DNA from: Rhizobium sp. P40RR-XXII | Lineage (GTDB): Bacteria > Pseudomonadota > Alphaproteobacteria > Rhizobiales > Rhizobiaceae | Length of the DNA stretch: 64,000 nucleotides | Assembly (NCBI RefSeq): GCF_012641405.1 | Contig: NZ_JABAII010000006.1 | Location: forward strand, 186,001 to 250,000 | Direction: 5' to 3' | Part shown: piece after piece, positions 46,981 through 57,987 of the stretch | Layout: every line of letters begins with the position of its first letter | Position numbering within the stretch: the first letter of the stretch is position 1 | Translations under genes and position numbers: made by a program | The notes under the pieces: model-generated | What the model was told of the DNA's origin: nothing | Database searches by the model: none | Seen by the model: the letters and a program-made list of their open reading frames with translations, nothing else

Positions 46981-47005
46981 GGAACCAATTGTTCTTCCCT
47001 GTGTT
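46981..47005 (+). promoter_or_regulatory. EcfG-type stress promoter of the FdhF/YdeP-like gene
   Basis: GGAAC (46981-46985), 16-nt spacer, TGTT (47002-47005), 35 nt before the ATG at 47041. Confidence 0.6.
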
Positions 47006-47040
47006 CGATGTAGGTTCCAGACGACGCAGGACACATCCCC

Positions 47041-49449
47041 ATGACCAGCAATCCACGAAATCCTCCCAGAATTCGGGCTTATGACGGCCCAGCCGGCGGC
47101 TGGGGGTCGGCAAGGTCAGTGAGTGAAGTGCTGCTTCGCGAGCACGTCCCTGCGAAAGGACCGAGCCTGCTTGCGCACCAGAACAAGCCGGACGGCTATA
47201 TGTGTGTCAGTTGCGCCTGGGCAAAGCCGGCAAAGCCTCATCCATTGGAATTTTGTGAGAACGGTGCAAAGGCCACAGCCTGGGAGGTCACCGATCGCAG
47301 AGCGGATGCGGCGTTCTTCGCCCGCTACTCGCTGACGGAATTGGCAAACTGGAGCGACCACGATCTGGAAGAACAGGGCCGCCTGACGCAGCCCATGCGC
47401 TTCAATCCCGATAGCGATCGGTACGAACCCGTCGAATGGGAGGTCGCTTTCGGAGAAATCGGAAACGAGCTGCGTGCCCTAGAGCCCAAACAAGTGGATT
47501 TTTACACCTCCGGCCGCGCCTCCCTGGAAACGTCTTACATGTATCAGCTCTTTGCGCGCATGTACGGAAGTAACAATCTGCCAGACTCTTCGAACATGTG
47601 CCATGAGAGTACCTCCGTCGCCCTGCCGGAAAGTATCGGTGCTTCTGTCGGCACCGCAATCCTCTCCGACTTTCAAAACTGCGACTGTATTTTCTATATC
47701 GCACAGAATGTCGGGACCTCGTCCCCTCGCCTGCTGCACGATCTGCAGGATGCGGCGGATCGCGGCGTACCGATCGTCACCATCAATCTTCTGCGCGAAC
47801 GCGGATTGGAGCGTTTCAAGAACCCGCAAGCGCCGAGTCAAATGCTGTCGGGCAAGGAAACGATCATTTCGACGGAATATTATCAAGTCCGCAACGGTGG
47901 TGACACCGCCGCGCTTTTTGGAATATGCAAGGCTTTGATCGAAGCGGATGATGCGCTGAAGCTCACTGGCGTCAGCAAGAGCAGCGGCGCGGATGCCGAG
48001 CCCAAAGACCAGACCAATGCCTCAGAAGTCGCCTTTGCCGCCTCGATGGCGGCGGCCGACAAGAAGCACGTATTGGATCACGACTTCATCAAGGAACATA
48101 CAACCGGATTCGAGCAATTCGCCTCGATCACCAGAGCCCACTCGTGGGAGGAGCTGGAACGCGTTTCAGGTCTCAACCGACAACAGATGGAACAGGCTGC
48201 GAAGACCTATGCAAATGCGCAAGCGGTCGTCATTGCCTACGGCATGGGCGTCACTCAGCACATCATGGGCGTCGACAATGTTCACATGATTGCCAATCTG
48301 GCCCTGCTGAGGGGAAATATCGGCAAACCTGGGGCAAATATATTGTCCATCCGTGGCCATTCGAACGTCCAAGGGCAGCGCACGGTCGGCATTACGGAAA
48401 AACCGGGTCTTGCTCCGCTTGATAAGTTGGCGCAGCTTTATCATTTCAATCCGCCGAGATGGATGGGGCGGTCGACGGTCGAGACGTGCGGTGCGATTCT
48501 AAACGGCGAGAGCCGTGCCTTCATCGGACTTGGCGGCAATTTTCTCCGGGCTGTGCCCGACACCGACCTGATGGAAAAGGCTTGGCGAAAGCTTCGCCTG
48601 ACGGTCGCGATAGCCACGAAGCTCAATCGCTCGCATGTCGTTCATGGCGAGCTCGCCTATCTCCTTCCCTGCCTGGGACGCCTGGAAATCGACGAACAGG
48701 AGAGCGGCGCGCAAGCGGTTTCGATCGAAAGTTCCATCGCGCATTTTCACGGCTCGCGAGGGCGAGCAGCACCTGCAAGCACGCTTTTGCGTTCCGAGCC
48801 GGCGATCGTCGCCGGCCTCGCCCAGGCGACGCTTGGCGCCACTGCAGTGCCATGGGACAGATGGGTCGCAAACTATGCAGAAATCCGCGACGCGATTGAA
48901 AAAACCTATCCGGAGACATTCAAGGATTTCAACAAACGGCTTTTCCAGCCTGGGGGATTCGCGCGCCCGCTTCCTGCGCGCGAACGCAAATGGGTGACAG
49001 CGTCGGGGAAGGCAAACTTCATCGCGCCGGCCCGTTTGTTTCCGGACTTCGATATCGACGGCGACCCCGGCCGCATTCTTCATCTTGCGACCCTGCGCTC
49101 CAACGATCAATTCAATACCACCGTCTATGGCTATAGCGATCGCTTCCGGGGAGTGGACGGAACGAGAATGGTCGTGTTCATGAACGGCCACGACATTCGT
49201 CGGCTCGGCTTTGTCGAGGGTGAGAGCATTGACCTGCGCACCGCGCTTGCAGATGCGACAGACAGACAGGTCACAGGCCTGCGGATCATTGAATACGCCA
49301 TCCCGGAAGGCTGCTGCGCGGCCTATTACCCCGAGGCCAATCCGCTTTTTCCGTTGGCCCATCACGACAAGAAGTCGAAGACGCCCTCCTACAAGCTTCT
49401 GCCGGTCTTGGTCTCCCGCACGAGCGGTATGTCTGCTGTTGATGAATGA
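47041..49449 (+). CDS. FdhF/YdeP-family molybdopterin oxidoreductase
   Basis: 802-residue cytoplasmic molybdenum oxidoreductase of the YdeP subgroup of formate-dehydrogenase-like enzymes. It opens with the family PPRIRAYDGPAGGWGSARSV and CVSCAW; only this short Cys motif is seen rather than a full N-terminal 4Fe-4S set. Further hallmarks: SSNMCHESTSVALPESIG (the Mo-ligand region, apparently without selenocysteine), GHSNVQGQRTVGI and the C-terminal cofactor-binding domain (LRSNDQFNTTVYGYSDRFRG). E. coli YdeP is acid-stress-induced; its substrate is unknown. A stress promoter precedes the gene. Confidence 0.88.
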   Translation: MTSNPRNPPRIRAYDGPAGGWGSARSVSEVLLREHVPAKGPSLLAHQNKPDGYMCVSCAWAKPAKPHPLEFCENGAKATAWEVTDRRADAAFFARYSLTELANWSDHDLEEQGRLTQPMRFNPDSDRYEPVEWEVAFGEIGNELRALEPKQVDFYTSGRASLETSYMYQLFARMYGSNNLPDSSNMCHESTSVALPESIGASVGTAILSDFQNCDCIFYIAQNVGTSSPRLLHDLQDAADRGVPIVTINLLRERGLERFKNPQAPSQMLSGKETIISTEYYQVRNGGDTAALFGICKALIEADDALKLTGVSKSSGADAEPKDQTNASEVAFAASMAAADKKHVLDHDFIKEHTTGFEQFASITRAHSWEELERVSGLNRQQMEQAAKTYANAQAVVIAYGMGVTQHIMGVDNVHMIANLALLRGNIGKPGANILSIRGHSNVQGQRTVGITEKPGLAPLDKLAQLYHFNPPRWMGRSTVETCGAILNGESRAFIGLGGNFLRAVPDTDLMEKAWRKLRLTVAIATKLNRSHVVHGELAYLLPCLGRLEIDEQESGAQAVSIESSIAHFHGSRGRAAPASTLLRSEPAIVAGLAQATLGATAVPWDRWVANYAEIRDAIEKTYPETFKDFNKRLFQPGGFARPLPARERKWVTASGKANFIAPARLFPDFDIDGDPGRILHLATLRSNDQFNTTVYGYSDRFRGVDGTRMVVFMNGHDIRRLGFVEGESIDLRTALADATDRQVTGLRIIEYAIPEGCCAAYYPEANPLFPLAHHDKKSKTPSYKLLPVLVSRTSGMSAVDE

Positions 49450-49981
49450 CGATCCTATCAACCCCTTCATGTTGGCGAGCAGGAAAGGCTCCCACACTCG
49501 GTGTCATCAAGGCTACGAACTATTGCCGGCATGCGCGGGAACTTCAGGCGGAGCTGCCGGGCCATCGTTCTTGGTTGACCGCATCAGTTCAACCACGTTT
49601 TGTGGGAGGCGCCGAAGCTTCGACGACGTCGTCACGTTATGCGGCCCTGGATCCGTGCCCGACTGTTTTCCGATTTCATCAAAAGCGCACCCGCAAACAA
49701 AGCGAAAATCAGCTCGCTAGCCAAGGGACCAGGGAAGTGCCGACCCCGCGTCGGGATGCCGGCGTTGTGCGGATGTCGGGCTGGTCCTTGGATTTATCGT
49801 TCATCGTCAACTCCGAGCCGGGATGAGTATCGGAAGCATTCGCTCTAGGGCCGAGCTTGTTTCTGCCAGCATGTTGCTGATCGAGCGAAGCCCATTGGCA
49901 TTTGTTCCGGCGCTCTGATTGGAGCGCATCCGACGTGAAACCAATTCAATTGCGCTAGGTTTGCTTGCGAGAGGAAATGCC
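49450..49981. other. Gap with one frameshifted small gene
   Basis: Apart from the broken leftward reading frame at 49632-49804 I see no gene in these 532 bp. A 122-codon rightward frame in the same place is Arg/Ser-rich and not protein-like. Confidence 0.4.
49632..49804 (-). pseudogene. Small membrane protein gene, apparently frameshifted
   Basis: The ATG at 49804 has GGAG 6 nt upstream and opens a hydrophilic peptide (NDKSKDQPDIRTTPASRRG) that stops after 31 codons. In the frame shifted by one deleted base (near 49717) the reading continues as a membrane helix (LASELIFALFAGALLM) and a charged tail ending at 49632. Together they make a typical N-in single-pass miniprotein of about 58 residues. 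Either a true frameshift or a sequencing error. Confidence 0.4.
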
Positions 49982-51352
49982 ATGCATTCGATCGAACAAT
50001 CCGCGAAACCACTTTCGAAACTGCATCCTGCTTTGCTGAGCGTTCTCTGTCTGGGCGTGATCGTCGCGCAAGTCGACACATCGGTCGTCAATCTGGCGGT
50101 ACAACCAATTGGTAAGAGCCTCGCGGCTTCGGTAACGCAGTTGCAGTGGGTCATCGATGCCTACAATCTTGTCTACGCCGCCCTTCTCATCAGCGGCGGC
50201 CTGCTGGCTGATCTTTATGGGCGGCGCCTGATTTTCGTCGTCGGCTGCATCATCTTCACAATCGCAAGCCTGGGCTGCGCCCTGGCTCCGTCGATCGCGA
50301 TCCTGATCGGCGCCAGAGCGACAACCGGCCTTGGATCGGCTCTTCTGATCCCCGCCTGTCTCTCGCTCATTCGGGTGATTTATCCGGACGAGAAGGTTCG
50401 CGGCCGTGCGCTGGGCATCTGGGCGGGGTGCAACGGCATGTCGCTCGCCATCGGACCGAGCCTCGGTGGATATCTGATTCACGGCTTCGGTTGGCGGGCA
50501 GTCTTTCTTGTCGTCGTTCCGATCGGTGCGGTTGCCGCCGTCGGGGCGTTGCTTTTGGTCCCGGAAAGCGCGGACCGAAAGGGAAGATCGTTCGACGCGC
50601 TCGGCCAGATGCTGGGCATTGTATCACTGGGCGCCATCACTCTTGCAGCCATCGAATCCTCGCATCTTCCCTTGCTCTGGACGATCTTCCTGGCGTTTTG
50701 CGGCGTCGTTCTTCTCTCGCTTTTTATCCTGGTGGAACGGCGTCTGGATCAGCGCGCCCTCGTGCCGATCCCGATGTTTGCCAGCGGGAAGTTCAGCGGC
50801 GCCATGGCGGGAACGGCCGCAATGACTTTCGGCATGTATGGCACGCTCTTTCTGTTTCCGCTTACCTCGCTAAGTCTCGACAGAATGGATCCGACCGAGG
50901 TCGGCCTGGCTCTCCTGCCCATGGCATTGAGCTTTGTGGCGATATCGCCTTTTTCGGGCCCACTTTCAGAGCGTCTCGGCAAGCGGCGAGTAATTACGCT
51001 GGGACTGGCTGCAATGGGTCTGGGAAATGTGCTGCTCGGCATTGCTTTTGCCGAAAACCTATTAATCGCTGAGGAACTCGGCCTGCTGTTGACCGGCATC
51101 GGCATGGGCTTCGCAACCGGCCCGCTTACAGCGGTTGCGGTATCAAGCGTCGCCAGCGAACGCGCGGGAACCGCAAGCGCACTCATCAACGTCGCTCGCA
51201 TGGTCGGCGCAACCATTGGCGTGGCGGCACTCGGATCGGTCTTTGCATTTTTCCATGAACCTCCGTCGGGCTTCATCACAGCCATGCTCTGTGGCGGCGT
51301 TGCTCAACTTCTCGGCAGTGTGGCTACATGGAGGTATCTGAAACGGGCCTAA
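49982..51352 (+). CDS. MFS drug-exporter-like transporter (DHA2 type)
   Basis: 456 residues with about 14 predicted membrane helices, the layout of the DHA2 (EmrB/QacA) family. Motifs: the opening helix with VAQVDTSVVNLAVQPIG, WVIDAYNLVYAALLISGG, the loop LADLYGRRLIFVVG, and motif C-like GLGSALLIPACLS / WAGCNGMSLAIGPSLGGYL. A proton-driven exporter of small toxic compounds is likely; the substrate is unknown. The ATG at 49982 has AGAGGA 7 nt upstream. No stress promoter found; no regulator gene beside it. Confidence 0.88.
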   Translation: MHSIEQSAKPLSKLHPALLSVLCLGVIVAQVDTSVVNLAVQPIGKSLAASVTQLQWVIDAYNLVYAALLISGGLLADLYGRRLIFVVGCIIFTIASLGCALAPSIAILIGARATTGLGSALLIPACLSLIRVIYPDEKVRGRALGIWAGCNGMSLAIGPSLGGYLIHGFGWRAVFLVVVPIGAVAAVGALLLVPESADRKGRSFDALGQMLGIVSLGAITLAAIESSHLPLLWTIFLAFCGVVLLSLFILVERRLDQRALVPIPMFASGKFSGAMAGTAAMTFGMYGTLFLFPLTSLSLDRMDPTEVGLALLPMALSFVAISPFSGPLSERLGKRRVITLGLAAMGLGNVLLGIAFAENLLIAEELGLLLTGIGMGFATGPLTAVAVSSVASERAGTASALINVARMVGATIGVAALGSVFAFFHEPPSGFITAMLCGGVAQLLGSVATWRYLKRA

Positions 51353-51411
51353 GCGCTTTCGGATCACTTATTGTTCGTATCTTCCGCTGTGGCTTCGCAT
51401 CTTCCGTTTTG

Positions 51412-51436
51412 GGAACTTCCCGCACGGCAGCTTGTT
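51412..51436 (+). promoter_or_regulatory. EcfG-type promoter before a broken small gene
   Basis: GGAAC (51412-51416), 16-nt spacer, TGTT (51433-51436). Transcription would start just before the GTG at 51454 and could run on into the gene at 51700. Confidence 0.5.
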
Positions 51437-51453
51437 CGGTTACGAGTCAATCG

Positions 51454-51619
51454 GTGCCGACGAAGACGACATTGGTCGTAATCGGATTGCTGGTGATACT
51501 GGCTGCAAGCGGTAGCCCTGCTTGTCTGCGCTTATGTCGGCCATGTCGATTACGTGGCTGAGAAAGGCAAAGAACCCTTACCTCTCAGGCAAGCTGCCGA
51601 ACCCCGCAGCGGGCTTTGA
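51454..51619 (+). pseudogene. Small membrane protein gene, apparently frameshifted
   Basis: A GTG-started frame gives PTKTTLVVIGLLVILAAS and then loses protein character. One base further on, the +1 frame continues with ALLVCAYVGHVDYVAEKGKE and PLPLRQAAEPRSGL to a stop at 51617-51619. Joined, this is a single-pass membrane miniprotein of about 55 residues. The frame changes near 51513. The leader would be very short (about 10 nt) and no ribosome-binding site is seen. Confidence 0.4.
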
Positions 51620-51699
51620 TTGGATCACGGTGACAAGATAGTTACGCATCTCATCGGCACATTGCAGTTCTGAGATTTAATCAGCAAGGAGAGTCAACG

Positions 51700-52629
51700 A
51701 TGCAAGCCGTACGAATTCATCGCTTTGGCGGGCCGGAGGTCATGCAGCTCGACCAAATCGAACAGCCAATACCGGCGACCGACGAAGTCGTCATCAAGGT
51801 CGTTGCCGCGAGCGTCAATCCGGTCGATACGAAGATGCGCGAGGGCAAATATCCTGTCGTCACCGAAAAGGATTTCCCGTATGTGCTTGGGCGCGATGTA
51901 AGCGGCAAAATTGCCGATGCAGGCGAGTCGGTTTCAAGTTTTCTGGTGGGCGACGAGGTCTTCGCCTTTCTGGCACCGGATCACGGCGGCTACGAAGAAT
52001 TCGTGATCGCAAAATCGGACGAAATCGCCATGAAGCCCGTGTCCTTAGACCATGTTGAGGCTGCCGCGGTGCCGCTTGCGGGCATTACTGCGTGGCAAGG
52101 CCTCTTCGATCACGGCAAGCTCGAAGCGGGCCAGCGCGTTCTCATCCATGGCGGTGCCGGCGGTGTCGGCCACCTTGCAATTCAGTTCGCTAAAGCAAAG
52201 GGTGCCTGGGTGGCGACCACGGCTTCCGCGGCTGACCGGGATTTTCTGAGTGGCTTGGGTGCCGACCGGATTATCGACTACAAGTCGGAGCGCTTCGAGA
52301 CGATCGTCGAACCGGTCGATCTCGTCTTCGATCTCGTGAGCGGCGAGACACAGGATCGGAGCTTTTCGGTCATCAAAAACGGCGGTGCGTTGATTTCCAC
52401 CCTGACGGAGCCCAACAAGCAGCGCGCAGAAGCCGAAGGCATCAGGGCCGGCCGTTACACCGCGCAGCCGAATGGCGCCCAGCTCCAGAAGATCGCCGAA
52501 CTTATCGACAGCGGCAGGGTGAGAGTTCACGTCGACCGCACCTTCGGGTTTCGTGAGGCTGCGGCGGCACAAAAGGCCCTGCAGGAAGATCACATCCGAG
52601 GCAAAATTGTTCTGAAGGTGCTGAATTGA
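51700..52629 (+). CDS. NADP-dependent quinone oxidoreductase (zinc-free MDR family)
   Basis: 309 residues of the medium-chain dehydrogenase/reductase superfamily, quinone oxidoreductase (QOR) type. The N-terminal GroES-like domain (VNPVDTKMREGKYP, GRDVSGKIADAGE) lacks the catalytic zinc Cys/His set. The Rossmann domain has the nucleotide motif HGGAGGVGHLAIQFAKAKGA (about 150-169). It probably reduces quinones or enones with NADPH. AAGGAG lies 8 nt before the ATG. Confidence 0.9.
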   Translation: MQAVRIHRFGGPEVMQLDQIEQPIPATDEVVIKVVAASVNPVDTKMREGKYPVVTEKDFPYVLGRDVSGKIADAGESVSSFLVGDEVFAFLAPDHGGYEEFVIAKSDEIAMKPVSLDHVEAAAVPLAGITAWQGLFDHGKLEAGQRVLIHGGAGGVGHLAIQFAKAKGAWVATTASAADRDFLSGLGADRIIDYKSERFETIVEPVDLVFDLVSGETQDRSFSVIKNGGALISTLTEPNKQRAEAEGIRAGRYTAQPNGAQLQKIAELIDSGRVRVHVDRTFGFREAAAAQKALQEDHIRGKIVLKVLN

Positions 52630-52904
52630 ATGAGAGTAGGCGACGCCGCCGATGAGATGACGCTCGATACCTCCGGAAAAGCAAAACCGTTGCTGCCATG
52701 ACCGGAACATCCGCCACCATCGAGCCCGTCGCTGACCTGCTCTGGACGGGCCTTGGCGGATTGCTGCCGGCGGACATACTACCACCCGGCGGCTGACGGA
52801 AGGGCAGCCTAGGACAGTTGTTTAATGCCCACCGGCTTTGGAACCGGAACAATAGGCGGCGACCCGCTCCCGGATGCGATAATCCGTTCGTTCCCGCATA
52901 GATA

Positions 52905-53885
52905 TCAGGCCGAAAGGAACAATTTCGCGTCGAAATATTTCTCCGGCGGCAGCGGGTCCTTGATGGTGCCGAAATCGACGAACATCTTGTTGAACTCGCC
53001 CAGCCACTTTGTGACGCTGCCGTCTTCGGTGAACTTGTTCAGTTCGGCGCTGGTCAGAAGTTTTCGGCTCTTTGCAACCTTCGCCGTCGCATCGGGCGGC
53101 GATTGCGTAAAGGCGACCGTCAATTCGATGGAGTGATCCAGGTTTGCAACCCGATAGTCCATCGCCTTCTTGATGACCTTCAGGAAGCTCTTAGCAAGCT
53201 CGGGATCGCTCTGGATCGTCTCATTGCGCGCCACGAAGGTGTTGATGAACGAGGTGTCGGGATAGAAGTCCTTGTTCGAGATCAGCTCCTTCATGTCGGG
53301 AACACGCGGCTTGATCGCATCGATCAGCGGATACCAGATGCCGGCCGCATCGATTTGTTTCGACGAAAAGGCGGCCACGACGGTGCTCGGATCCATCGGC
53401 ACGATCTGTACGTCCTTGATCGTCATACCGGCCTTGCCGAGCGCCATGCGCAGGATCATGTCGCCGGACGTGCCTTGCGGGACACCGATCTTCTTTCCCT
53501 TGAGATCGGCAATCGAGCTGATTGCCGCCTGCGCGATGACGCGGTCGCTGAAGCCGATATCGTTGACCCCAAGCACCCTGGCGTGACCGCTTGCCGGAAG
53601 CCAAAGCGCGCCTGGCCCGATGGTCCCGAAATCGAGGCTGCCGGCGCCCATCGCCTGGATCTGGATGGGGCCGTTGGTGAAGACCTTCAGATCCGGCTCG
53701 AGCCCCTCGGCATCCCACAGCTTCTGATCGTTGGCGATCGCAAACAGGCTCGAATTGGGAAAATCGGAGAGATAGCCGATCCGGACCGCCTTCGAGGCTG
53801 CACGAACCGACTTGGCGATGAAGGGCATGGTGGCGGCGGCCGTCAGGGCTGCGCCCGTCCTCAATAGACTGCGTCTCGTCAGCAT
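52905..53885 (-). CDS. SsuA/TauA-like ABC substrate-binding protein
   Basis: 326 residues, NMT1/SsuA-type periplasmic binding protein with a twin-arginine-like leader (TRRSLLRTGAALTAAATMPFIAK). Segments typical of the family: IGYLSDFPNSSLFAIAND, GKKIGVPQGTSGDMILRMAL and STVVAAFSSKQIDAAGIW. It probably captures a sulfonate or sulfate ester. The ATG at 53885 has AGGAGG 8 nt upstream and is preferred over starts at 53891 and 53969. Last gene of the sulfatase-FGE-transporter operon. Confidence 0.9.
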   Translation of the reverse strand: MLTRRSLLRTGAALTAAATMPFIAKSVRAASKAVRIGYLSDFPNSSLFAIANDQKLWDAEGLEPDLKVFTNGPIQIQAMGAGSLDFGTIGPGALWLPASGHARVLGVNDIGFSDRVIAQAAISSIADLKGKKIGVPQGTSGDMILRMALGKAGMTIKDVQIVPMDPSTVVAAFSSKQIDAAGIWYPLIDAIKPRVPDMKELISNKDFYPDTSFINTFVARNETIQSDPELAKSFLKVIKKAMDYRVANLDHSIELTVAFTQSPPDATAKVAKSRKLLTSAELNKFTEDGSVTKWLGEFNKMFVDFGTIKDPLPPEKYFDAKLFLSA

Positions 53886-53913
53886 GATCATTTCCTCCTG
53901 TGATTGCTGATCT

Positions 53914-54684
53914 TCAATTCGCGGCGGGATGATAGACGGCCCGCCAGACCTCGTTGCGCAGCTCGGCAAATTGCGGCGAAAGCCGTATTTCCTCCGTGCG
54001 GGGAAACGGCAAATCCACGGGGATGATCTTGTGGAGTCGGCCCGGACGAGCCGCCATCACAATGACCCGGCTCGCCAGATAAACCGCCTCGTCGACATCG
54101 TGGGTGATGAACATCACCGTGCGGCGTTCCTTGCTCCACATGGTGAGAAGCTGGTCCTGCAATTGCACGCGCGTCAAAGCATCGAGCGCGCCGAAGGGCT
54201 CATCCATCAGCAATATTTTCGGATTGACCGCATAGGCTCGGGCGATGGCGCAGCGCTGTTTCATGCCGCCTGAGAGCATCTTCGGCAGGGCGTCGGCAAA
54301 GTCCGTCAGGCCGACCAGCTCGATGAAGTGATCGGCAATTTCGCGGCGCTCCTCCTTGGGGCGGCCGGAAATCTGAAGCCCGAATTCGACGTTCTGCCGC
54401 ACGCTCAGCCAGGGAAACAAGGCATATTGCTGGAAGATGACGCCGCGTTCGGGGCCTGGTCCCTTTACAGGCCCATTGTCGACCAGGACCTGGCCCGAGG
54501 ACGGCGGCGTCAATCCCGCGGCAATATTCATGGCCGTCGACTTACCGCAGCCGGAAGGGCCGACCACGGTAATGAACTCGCCATCCTCTATATCGAGATT
54601 GAGGTTCTGCAATGCGGTAAAGGCCGCCTGACCCGCAAGATCGAAGCTTTTCGAAACGTTCTGAAACGAGATCTTCGGCGTCAT
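53914..54684 (-). CDS. SsuB/TauB-like ABC ATPase
   Basis: 256 residues with Walker [11 protein letters not shown]-loop QQYALFPW, signature [14 protein letters not shown] and Walker [13 protein letters not shown], the nitrate/sulfonate/taurine ATPase pattern. It energises the permease encoded upstream. The ATG at 54684 overlaps the permease stop by 4 bp, so it is preferred to the upstream ATG at 54699. Confidence 0.92.
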   Translation of the reverse strand: MTPKISFQNVSKSFDLAGQAAFTALQNLNLDIEDGEFITVVGPSGCGKSTAMNIAAGLTPPSSGQVLVDNGPVKGPGPERGVIFQQYALFPWLSVRQNVEFGLQISGRPKEERREIADHFIELVGLTDFADALPKMLSGGMKQRCAIARAYAVNPKILLMDEPFGALDALTRVQLQDQLLTMWSKERRTVMFITHDVDEAVYLASRVIVMAARPGRLHKIIPVDLPFPRTEEIRLSPQFAELRNEVWRAVYHPAAN

Positions 54685-55487
54685 AGCTTTTCCTGCCATG
54701 CGGTGAGAATGCGATCGGCGGCCATGACGATCCGATCCATGAGAAGGCCGAGAACACCGATGGCGATCAGGCTGACAAAGATCGTCGGCAGGTCATAGTA
54801 AAGTTGCGCCTGCTGCATGCGATAACCGAGGCCGGACTGTGCGGCGATGAGTTCAGCTGCGACGACGGTCGCCCAGGACGAGCCGAGGCCGATGCGCACT
54901 CCGACCATGATATAGGGCGTCGAAGCCGGAATGATCACGCGCCGGAAAATGGTGAAGTCGCCCGCCCCCAGCACGCGGGCGGCGTTGATGAGCGTCTTGT
55001 CGACGCTGATAACCCCCTGATAGGTCGCAACGACGCTCGACAGGAAGGCGGCGAGGAAGATGACGAAGATCTTCGGCGTCTCGTCTATGCCCATTGTCAC
55101 GATGGCGAGCGGAATGATGGCAAGCGGCGGGATCGTGCGGAAGAACTGGACATAGGGTTCGATGACGCCCCGGGCGATGCGATACCACCCCATCAGAAAC
55201 CCGATGGGAACGGCGACGATCAGGCCGAGGCAGAAGCCTGTCATGACGCGGCCAAGGCTGGCGAGCGCATCGCTGAGCAGGATGCCGTTTCTGGCCTCGG
55301 CGGCCGCGGCCGCAGCCACCTGGGCCGGCGTCGGAAGACCGACCAGCCCTTCGGCCGTCACCAGCCACCAGAGGCCGATACCGACAATGACGGCAGCCGC
55401 ATTCAGAACCAGCATGGCGGCCGATGTCGCCAGGAAAGGGCGCCGGACCGCGTCGGGACGCGCGGATGCGTTCGTTGCGATGCTCAT
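54681..55487 (-). CDS. SsuC/TauC-like ABC permease
   Basis: 268-residue membrane protein with six predicted helices and the EAA-like loop ([27 protein letters not shown]) of SsuC/TauC permeases, next to the Ser-rich [18 protein letters not shown] segment. It forms the homodimeric pore with the SsuB-like ATPase. It overlaps the flanking genes by 4 bp. Confidence 0.92.
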   Translation of the reverse strand: MSIATNASARPDAVRRPFLATSAAMLVLNAAAVIVGIGLWWLVTAEGLVGLPTPAQVAAAAAAEARNGILLSDALASLGRVMTGFCLGLIVAVPIGFLMGWYRIARGVIEPYVQFFRTIPPLAIIPLAIVTMGIDETPKIFVIFLAAFLSSVVATYQGVISVDKTLINAARVLGAGDFTIFRRVIIPASTPYIMVGVRIGLGSSWATVVAAELIAAQSGLGYRMQQAQLYYDLPTIFVSLIAIGVLGLLMDRIVMAADRILTAWQEKL

Positions 55488-56496
55488 TGCCGTTCGCTTT
55501 CAACTGCATGTGGTTCGCTATGGGGCCTGTCGGTCAGGCGGCGGACGCAGCGGAAGCCGACATGCGTGGTCGCGCTGTCGATCATTTCCGGATGCCGGGC
55601 TGCCGGTCGGTAACGGCGGCAATAGTTCGGAGCGCAAAGATGCGAGCCGCCCTTCAATACCTTGCGCGGTATGCGGATTGCCGGTTGAAGCGGGTCGTAG
55701 CTGCGCTCAGCCGTGGCAATCCTGGGATTGATCGGAATGCAGCAAGGCTTTATGACCTCGTCCGGATGGCGGTCCGTCCAGTAATCGTCGGTCCATTCCC
55801 AGACGTTGCCGATCATATCGGAGAGACCATAGCCGTTTGCAGGAAAGGCCGCGGCAGGCGTGGTGCCGAACCGAGCCTTGCCTGCCGGATTGGCCATCGG
55901 AAAGTTGCCATCCCAGACATTTGCCATCTTGCGGCCGCCGGGCTCGAACTCCTCGCCCCAGGCGAAAGTCGCGCCCTCCATACCGCCACGGGCGGCAAAC
56001 TCCCATTCAGCCTCGCTCGGTAGTACCTTCCCCGCCCAGAGCGCGTAGGCCTCGGCATCGGCATGGCAGACCTGCACCACCGGATGATCCATCATCTCCT
56101 CCGTCAGAGGCGAGATGCCATCGGGCCGATACCAACATGCACCCGCTACATAGTGCCACCAATCACCCCAGAAGCGCATTTCGCCAACGCTCTTCGGCGC
56201 TCGAAAGACCAGTGATCCCGGCTGCAGCATGGCCGGATTGGCGCCGGGATAAAGCGATGAGTCCGGTGCCTGCTCCGCAACCGTCATATAGCCGGTGTCG
56301 GCAACGAAGCGGGAAAAATCCCGGTTCGTGACGGGCGTCGCATCCATGAAGAAGCCGTCGACCTTCACGCGATGAACAGGCCCCTCTTCTGGATAGAAAT
56401 CCTCCGAGCCCATCAGGAAACTCCCGCCTTCGATCCATACCATCCCGTCCATCGCGAACGGGACCGATCGGTTTGCGGTTATCTCCCGAAAGCCGG

Positions 56497-56500
<4 letters not shown>
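55484..56500 (-). CDS. Formylglycine-generating enzyme (sulfatase-modifying factor)
   Basis: 338 residues, FGE-sulfatase family. It oxidises the sulfatase active-site Cys to formylglycine in the cytoplasm. The two copper-binding/catalytic cysteines are C289 and C294 in [18 protein letters not shown], matching the canonical CxxxxC active site; the C-terminal GFRCVRR is also typical. N-terminal hallmark: [21 protein letters not shown]. The ATG at 56500 overlaps the sulfatase stop by 4 bp; longer in-frame starts would overlap the sulfatase. It should mature both sulfatases of this module. Confidence 0.93.
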
Positions 56501-57933
<1,433 letters not shown>

Positions 57934-57987
57934 GCCTTATGTCCTTCCCTGCTGCCGTGCGCCAGATTCGTGCGAAATAGGCCGCAA

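Larger units (their letters stand above)
46334..47040. other. 707-bp gap, at most one small uncertain frame
   Basis: A possible hairpin terminator follows the CYTH-CHAD gene and a stress promoter lies at the right end. Overlapping frames on both strands read as low-complexity, Arg/Ser-rich peptides and are not convincing, except for a faint rightward frame at 46651-46845. Confidence 0.4.
51353..51699. other. Gap with a stress-type promoter and a broken small gene
   Basis: 347 bp between the MFS and quinone oxidoreductase genes. It contains the GGAAC-N16-TGTT site at 51412-51436 and a frameshifted small reading frame behind it (51454-51619). Nothing else is seen. Confidence 0.45.

Noticed and set aside
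46359..47113. Overlapping leftward frames between CYTH-CHAD and FdhF genes
   Set aside because: Ser/Arg/Cys-rich, low-complexity peptides without start signals; not protein-like.
48499..49497. 332-codon leftward frame opposite the FdhF/YdeP gene
   Set aside because: No ribosome-binding site or domain; fully covered by a well-supported molybdoenzyme.
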